Source of the DNA: Bacteroidales bacterium
Lineage (GTDB): Bacteria > Bacteroidota > Bacteroidia > Bacteroidales > UBA932
NCBI GenBank assembly: GCA_024398075.1
Contig: JAKSJM010000004.1
Coordinates: 1-64,000, forward strand
DNA: 64,000 nucleotides
Direction of reading: 5' to 3'
Shown: positions 60,901-64,000 of the stretch, in pieces
Numbering within the stretch: position 1 is the first letter of the stretch
Layout of the letters: every line of letters starts with the position of its first letter
Notes under the pieces: model-generated
Database searches by the model: none
The model's input: only the letters and a program-made list of their open reading frames with translations
What the model was told of the DNA's origin: nothing
Made by a program: the position numbers and the translations under genes

Positions 60901-60974
60901 ACAGCTATAAGACACTCACATATCAGAATGGTATCACCAGAGCGATTTCTGCTCAGATAGAAATTGAATTCTAA
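57945..60974 (+). CDS. SusC-like TonB-dependent transporter (locus 3)
   Basis: 1009 residues. Signal peptide ending DSFAQ, carboxypeptidase-regulatory-like domain (ILRGKIVDSSGEALAGAVVY core), plug with VITVGYGVVQKRSDITGSA and GSNGVILVTTKKG, then the barrel. It differs clearly from the other two SusC proteins of the window (for example, the plug segment PLWIVDDVPLYVGSTTGNT replaces the usual PLYVVDG). Local base composition is lower in G+C than locus 2. Substrate unknown. Confidence 0.94.
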   Translation: MKFRFTCLLVVLCALLSIDSFAQKSTRILRGKIVDSSGEALAGAVVYVPSTKKGEVANIDGEYAIALPEGKRVPVEVSFMGMNTKKLFVEADQTVLNVTLEDDNQIEQSVITVGYGVVQKRSDITGSAYQVNAEDIKTLPKGNIAGMLSGIVPGLQVTESDSYARNRFSLRVRGDASLSANCEPLWIVDDVPLYVGSTTGNTVTGMSYSVSPISFLNPEDIESITVLKDAAMTSIYGANGSNGVILVTTKKGSNDGQAHLTAKIQQGFSKTDPTTLIKYCNKEQWLSLATEAFLGAGYTMDLFPYQDNEHNSYSTTDTNWQQVYLGPGQHSSIDLTIRNGAAKMSNYLDFSFFNEDFIVQGNNTKRFSVNERMSFDMTRKLRADLKLALSYNINDIFSLSSSMMKVIPIFSPYDEDGVTPRLYNWYIRELGTTEVVQRKFVYNDVPDREFNDNYQYGLTASGSVNLKYNILDGLTASTLLTLNNFSSMELMYDSSRTLDGISDSGLNGYSRRAAAFTNSWTHSSKLNFNKSIGLNKMYALAGYEIHSRESHSFYATGQGFSNDSIKEISYATDQTKKGSSSADNSRQLGYFANLSYTFDNRYVLTGSYRRDGYSAFSTYHRWGHFGAAGVAWNIDKERWWHSNHIDRLKINASYGLDGNSRVNTSSSYGTYTYGSSGNYGGAMGAVQSAVPNPGLSWETTYKFNLGVSTALFNNRLNLQVDAYDNYTRDLLYSGRVSSIIESGSVTRNVGVMENKGFELTVGVDIIKQPQRDWSVRFNGSVNRNIIQELYKDMHTGFFDTVWVKGASKGAFWLSRWAGVDPTNGAPMWYDANGNLTYTFSYDNRVLLEQYDTQPDFYGAIVSDSRWGNLSLRVQCNYSLGGWALNGKYYDGYDILSSNTIVEELDHWRKPGDIAINPIYQLNSSNNSSLGSTRFLYNCSYFQIKNVALRYVMPDSFNRALKVNGMTVSLIGDNLYMFCAGMSKNRNSYKTLTYQNGITRAISAQIEIEF

Positions 60975-60975
60975 G

Positions 60976-62463
60976 ATGAAAAGAATAATCAAAAGCATCA
61001 TCCTCACCGTCTTCGCTCTTTCGATATTGAGCAGCTGCGAGTCAATCCTTAATATAGATATTCTAGGAAAAAACACTATTGACGGTTATTTTTCAAGCCT
61101 TGACGGATTTAAGGCTGCAGGAGTAGGGCTTCATAGTAGGATACTGAAGTTTTACGACGACGAACTGATTAAAGTAGCTGAGCTCCAGGGGCCTCACATC
61201 AACATTAACAAGATGAATATTGATGAGGCAGCATACCTTGTTTACGAATTTGCCAGCGAAGCAGAGCACATCGCAGGCCATCCTTACTATGCCTGGAACA
61301 AAGGTTATGAAGTCATCACAAACGCAAATGAGATCATAAAATACGCACCGAAAATTCACGATATTAGTCCTAACGCCAGTAAGGAAATTGATAAGGTTGA
61401 GGCTTACGCCTACTTCGCAAGAGCACTTGTGCTGTTCCAGTTAACAAACATCTACGGACAAGCATACGACTATACATCTGATGGTTCACATCTGGGTGTT
61501 TGTTATATGGATTTCGTACCTGGGTTTGATGACATTCTCTCAAGACACGACGTAAAGTATTGTTATGAACACACCTTGAAAGACCTACAGAAAGCACTTG
61601 ACCTGTTCGGTGGCGACGAAGTAACCGATGTAACATTCGCCAACGGCCTCGCATGCGAGGCACTTCTTGCAAGAGTCTATCTTTACATGAAAGACTATGA
61701 CAACGCAGCAAAGTATGCAAGAATAGTCATGGACAAAGTACCTCTTGTTGAGCGCGACAAGTACATCGACATGTTCAGAAGGGCTCAGGGCTACCCAGGA
61801 GAAGGCATTTTCAGGCTCAACACATATAATGAAGGAAGTGCGATGAGATCCACCTGCGATCCGACTAATAATCAGGACATTCTCCCTAGCAAGGATTTCT
61901 ACAATTCCTTTGAGGACAATGATATCAGAAAGAGTCTGTTGTGGTTCGAGGGAGAAGAGGAGGATTCCGAAAATATGGAAATGAAAACTCTCGCTATCTG
62001 CAAATACCTCCCTTTCAAGCACGGAGAAGAGAAGGAGGAGAATAGAAGAGCAGATTACAATGTGCTCCGCGTATCAGAAATGTATCTCATCCACGCAGAA
62101 GCTTTATGTCTAGGAGCAAATAAAGACCTTAAAGCTGCAGAGAATGACATCAAGGCTCTCAGAGCTAGAGCACTCGGAGTAAACAAGGACGAGATAAAGC
62201 TCATCTATACAGGAGCCGAACAGCTATACACCCTCATTAAAGAAGAAAGAGAGAAAGAGCTGGCATTTGAAGGACATATCTTCTTTGACTACAAACGAAG
62301 AGGAGAAAGCATAATCCGAGATGAATCCTGCGAAGACAACGACAGGAAGCTGGAGTATCCAAGCTATCGATTCGCCATGCCTATCGCGCAGCTTGAACTT
62401 CAGGCAAATGATTATATGGTTCAAAACCCAGGCTACAATGGCCGCAAGGAAATAGGAGAATAA
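60976..62463 (+). CDS. SusD-like nutrient-binding lipoprotein (locus 3)
   Basis: 495 residues from ATG 60976, one base after the SusC stop; lipoprotein signal ending at Cys21 (LSSC). The SusD pattern is present (KVEAYAYFARALVLFQLTNIYGQ core, LARVYLYMKDYDNAAKYARIVMD core, KEEREKELAFEGHIFFDYKRRG core), although the N-terminal part (ISILGKNTIDGYF-type, here IDILGKNTIDGYF) is typical of the RagB subgroup with a 'Q/K-N-T-I-x-x-Y/F' start. Surface glycan or glycopeptide capture. Confidence 0.92.
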   Translation: MKRIIKSIILTVFALSILSSCESILNIDILGKNTIDGYFSSLDGFKAAGVGLHSRILKFYDDELIKVAELQGPHININKMNIDEAAYLVYEFASEAEHIAGHPYYAWNKGYEVITNANEIIKYAPKIHDISPNASKEIDKVEAYAYFARALVLFQLTNIYGQAYDYTSDGSHLGVCYMDFVPGFDDILSRHDVKYCYEHTLKDLQKALDLFGGDEVTDVTFANGLACEALLARVYLYMKDYDNAAKYARIVMDKVPLVERDKYIDMFRRAQGYPGEGIFRLNTYNEGSAMRSTCDPTNNQDILPSKDFYNSFEDNDIRKSLLWFEGEEEDSENMEMKTLAICKYLPFKHGEEKEENRRADYNVLRVSEMYLIHAEALCLGANKDLKAAENDIKALRARALGVNKDEIKLIYTGAEQLYTLIKEEREKELAFEGHIFFDYKRRGESIIRDESCEDNDRKLEYPSYRFAMPIAQLELQANDYMVQNPGYNGRKEIGE

Positions 62464-62465
62464 AG

Positions 62466-62945
62466 ATGAAAAAGTTCTTGATAATAATATCGTCTGTGGT
62501 GATGCTTCTTACTGGATGTGAGGCAACCACAGAACATTACTTTGACACGCCATTCGTAAGCATTGCTGACAAGGATAAACTATTCACAACCACTATCATT
62601 GATAAGGATGCAAACAATCTCCTTTCTGAACTCTGTGTCACCCTTGTCGTCGGAAGAGATATGTTCCAAGAACCTATCATGGTGGAATATGAACTTATCG
62701 TAGGCAACGGTCTTAAAGAGGGCGTGGACTTCAAGCTTCAGCCAAGCACTGCCAGTCCCCTCACTTTCACACCTGGAACATACGACATGCCAGTACGTCT
62801 TATCTGGATGAAGAACAAAGACTTCGATCCATCCAAGGATAACACATTGGAGGTTCGCCTCACTGCATGCAGTATCCCAGAAATCCATCTCGGATACCTG
62901 GGTCCAGACTCAATCAGAAAATCATTTATATTTACTAAAAAATAA
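62466..62945 (+). CDS. DUF4843-type lipoprotein
   Basis: 159 residues, lipoprotein signal ending at Cys18 (LTGC). A single beta-sandwich with VSIADKDK, PIMVEYELIVGNGLKEGVDFKL (core) and LTFTPGTYDMPVRLIWMK. DUF4843 and DUF1735-like proteins follow SusD in many Bacteroidales loci and are thought to be accessory surface glycan-binding proteins. It is 2 bp after SusD 3. Confidence 0.8.
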   Translation: MKKFLIIISSVVMLLTGCEATTEHYFDTPFVSIADKDKLFTTTIIDKDANNLLSELCVTLVVGRDMFQEPIMVEYELIVGNGLKEGVDFKLQPSTASPLTFTPGTYDMPVRLIWMKNKDFDPSKDNTLEVRLTACSIPEIHLGYLGPDSIRKSFIFTKK

Positions 62946-62962
62946 CTTAACAGATCAAGGAA

Positions 62963-64000
62963 ATGAAAAAGATTTTAGTATCATTTCTGAGCGTTGCTGC
63001 AGCGTTTGCAGCGCTCACTTCTTGTACAAAGCCTGACGGGGAGGCTGCCCTCAAGTCCATCAGCCTTCCCGCAAGTCTTAACTCATCACTCTCTGCCACT
63101 GTAAATGGTACAATCGACGAGGCTACAAAAACTGTAACATTCGTTATACCAGCAGCTGCGGCAAGTTCTTCATTTGTCCCTGAGTTCACTCTTACCAGAG
63201 ATGATGTACTTTCTGTCAATGGTAAGGAAGTAACCAGCGGTAGCACAGCTGTCAGCCTTACTACAGGTACTCAGATCGTTGTTGACGACGCGAATTCAGC
63301 TATGAGCGTTACATACAAAGTGACCGTACTCGGTGACGACCAGAGCGCAGCTCTTACATCGCTCATCATCAAGTCTGCTGATAACGCAGAACTTATTTCA
63401 GAGGATGTTGTAGCTGAGATTTCTGAGCAGATGGTAGTCAGAGTTCCGTCACCTGCTTTCCGTCAGGAACTCACACTCTCACTTGCAGCGACTGAGAATG
63501 ATGTCATCAAGGTAAACAACAGCGCTATTGAAGGTGGAAAGGCCCTCAAGGTTGACACCTCATTCCCTGTGGATATCGAGGTAATTGACGATGTTGCTGG
63601 AAAGACTGCGAAGTATGTCCTCAAGGTCGGAAAGATCCTCGAGCTCAAGTGTGACCTCATCGGTTCTTACACAAACGACGACCTCCAGGATTACGTAGCT
63701 ATCGCAGTAGACGAGAAGGCTGACATTCCATACCTCGTAGTTAACGAGAACAATACAGTAGAGGGTGTTACCACCAAGAATTATGCGACTGTTCTCAAGT
63801 ATGACGGCGCGCTTTCAGTGGTAGGTAACAACAAGTTCTCTCCTTCATCTGCTACTTACTGCATGATCGATGTTCTTGATGGAAAACCATACGTAGCATT
63901 CGTAGACGCAGGTGCTCCTACTAAGAGCAGAGTCAGCTGTATGGCATATGATGGCAATTGGAGCCTGGTCGGCGAGCAGGGCTTCGGAGCAAAGATCACC
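62963..64000 (+). CDS. Surface lipoprotein of locus 3, 3'-truncated
   Basis: The frame from ATG 62963 is open for 346 codons to the window end. A lipoprotein signal ends at about Cys21 (LTSC). Two to three beta-sandwich repeats of about 80 residues follow (LKSISLPASLN, VTFVIPAAAA, SVTYKVTVLG; then LTSLIIKSADNAEL, LTLSLAATEND, KYVLKVGK), resembling the DUF5018-type domains of Sus accessory proteins. The part after residue 230 looks like the start of a propeller-like domain (YVAIAVDEKADIPYLVV core). Probably a surface glycan-binding protein; operon with DUF4843 gene (17-bp gap). Confidence 0.75.
   Translation, partial: MKKILVSFLSVAAAFAALTSCTKPDGEAALKSISLPASLNSSLSATVNGTIDEATKTVTFVIPAAAASSSFVPEFTLTRDDVLSVNGKEVTSGSTAVSLTTGTQIVVDDANSAMSVTYKVTVLGDDQSAALTSLIIKSADNAELISEDVVAEISEQMVVRVPSPAFRQELTLSLAATENDVIKVNNSAIEGGKALKVDTSFPVDIEVIDDVAGKTAKYVLKVGKILELKCDLIGSYTNDDLQDYVAIAVDEKADIPYLVVNENNTVEGVTTKNYATVLKYDGALSVVGNNKFSPSSATYCMIDVLDGKPYVAFVDAGAPTKSRVSCMAYDGNWSLVGEQGFGAKIT

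Noticed and set aside
1..64000. tRNA, rRNA, riboswitch, insertion sequence or integrase
   Set aside because: Looked for clover-leaf tails, transposase or recombinase motifs and known riboswitch cores in the gaps between genes; none was recognised by eye. A covariance-model scan would be decisive.

Overview
The window is a piece of a Bacteroidota (order Bacteroidales) chromosome, most likely from a gut or rumen organism. The evidence is three SusC/SusD pairs, a hybrid two-component system, many lipoprotein glycan enzymes, 'Fibrobacter paralogous'-type lipoproteins and repeated -7 promoter boxes of the Bacteroides form TAnnTTTG. Coding density is high and there is no rRNA, tRNA, transposase or CRISPR array that I can see. 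Genus cannot be assigned from sequence reading alone.

Layout. 1-3418: a LuxR-type regulator (5' end outside the window), a fibronectin-type lipoprotein and a small exported protein. 3578-9173: a GPH-type sugar/cation symporter and an AraC regulator, divergent from an AT-rich, translationally coupled three-gene operon (cysteine-rich zinc-ribbon-like lipoprotein, Wzy_C/O-antigen-ligase-like membrane protein, FISUMP-type lipoprotein). 9178-13528: a large macroglobulin-like exported protein divergent from a CocE-type hydrolase. 13509-26098: Sus-like locus 1, without glycoside hydrolases: SusC/SusD, two metallo-beta-lactamase-fold lipoproteins, a tandem alpha/beta-hydrolase and a hybrid two-component regulator that shares an operon with a double ABC ATPase (to 27554). 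27596-32506: Nudix hydrolase, LRR-type exported protein, a 770-bp gene-free block with a 72-bp tandem repeat, a short FNT channel and a CPBP protease. 32602-37770: a propeller sensor with LuxR HTH plus a GH31 enzyme.

37803-56717: Sus-like locus 2, arranged in two divergent arms around 47647-47908. The left arm is GH3, GH144, GH144, GH3, GH43. The right arm is SusC, SusD, GH144, GH97 and an endonuclease/exonuclease/phosphatase-family lipoprotein. Three GH144 and two GH3 enzymes point to beta-1,2-glucan as the backbone substrate: SusCD would import oligosaccharides cut by GH144, and GH3 would finish them to glucose. GH43, GH97 and the phosphoesterase-like protein suggest a decorated glucan. 56714-57862 is a calcineurin-like phosphoesterase. 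57945-64000 is Sus-like locus 3 (SusC, SusD, a DUF4843-type lipoprotein and a lipoprotein cut by the window end); its enzymes, if any, lie outside.

The candidates I rank highest as undescribed are the zinc-ribbon lipoprotein/Wzy_C operon, the CAZyme-free Sus locus with MBL lipoproteins, the 72-bp hairpin repeat array, and the decorated beta-1,2-glucan locus. Start codons were moved inward in several genes because a -7 promoter box, a signal peptide or the upstream gene contradicted the longest reading frame.
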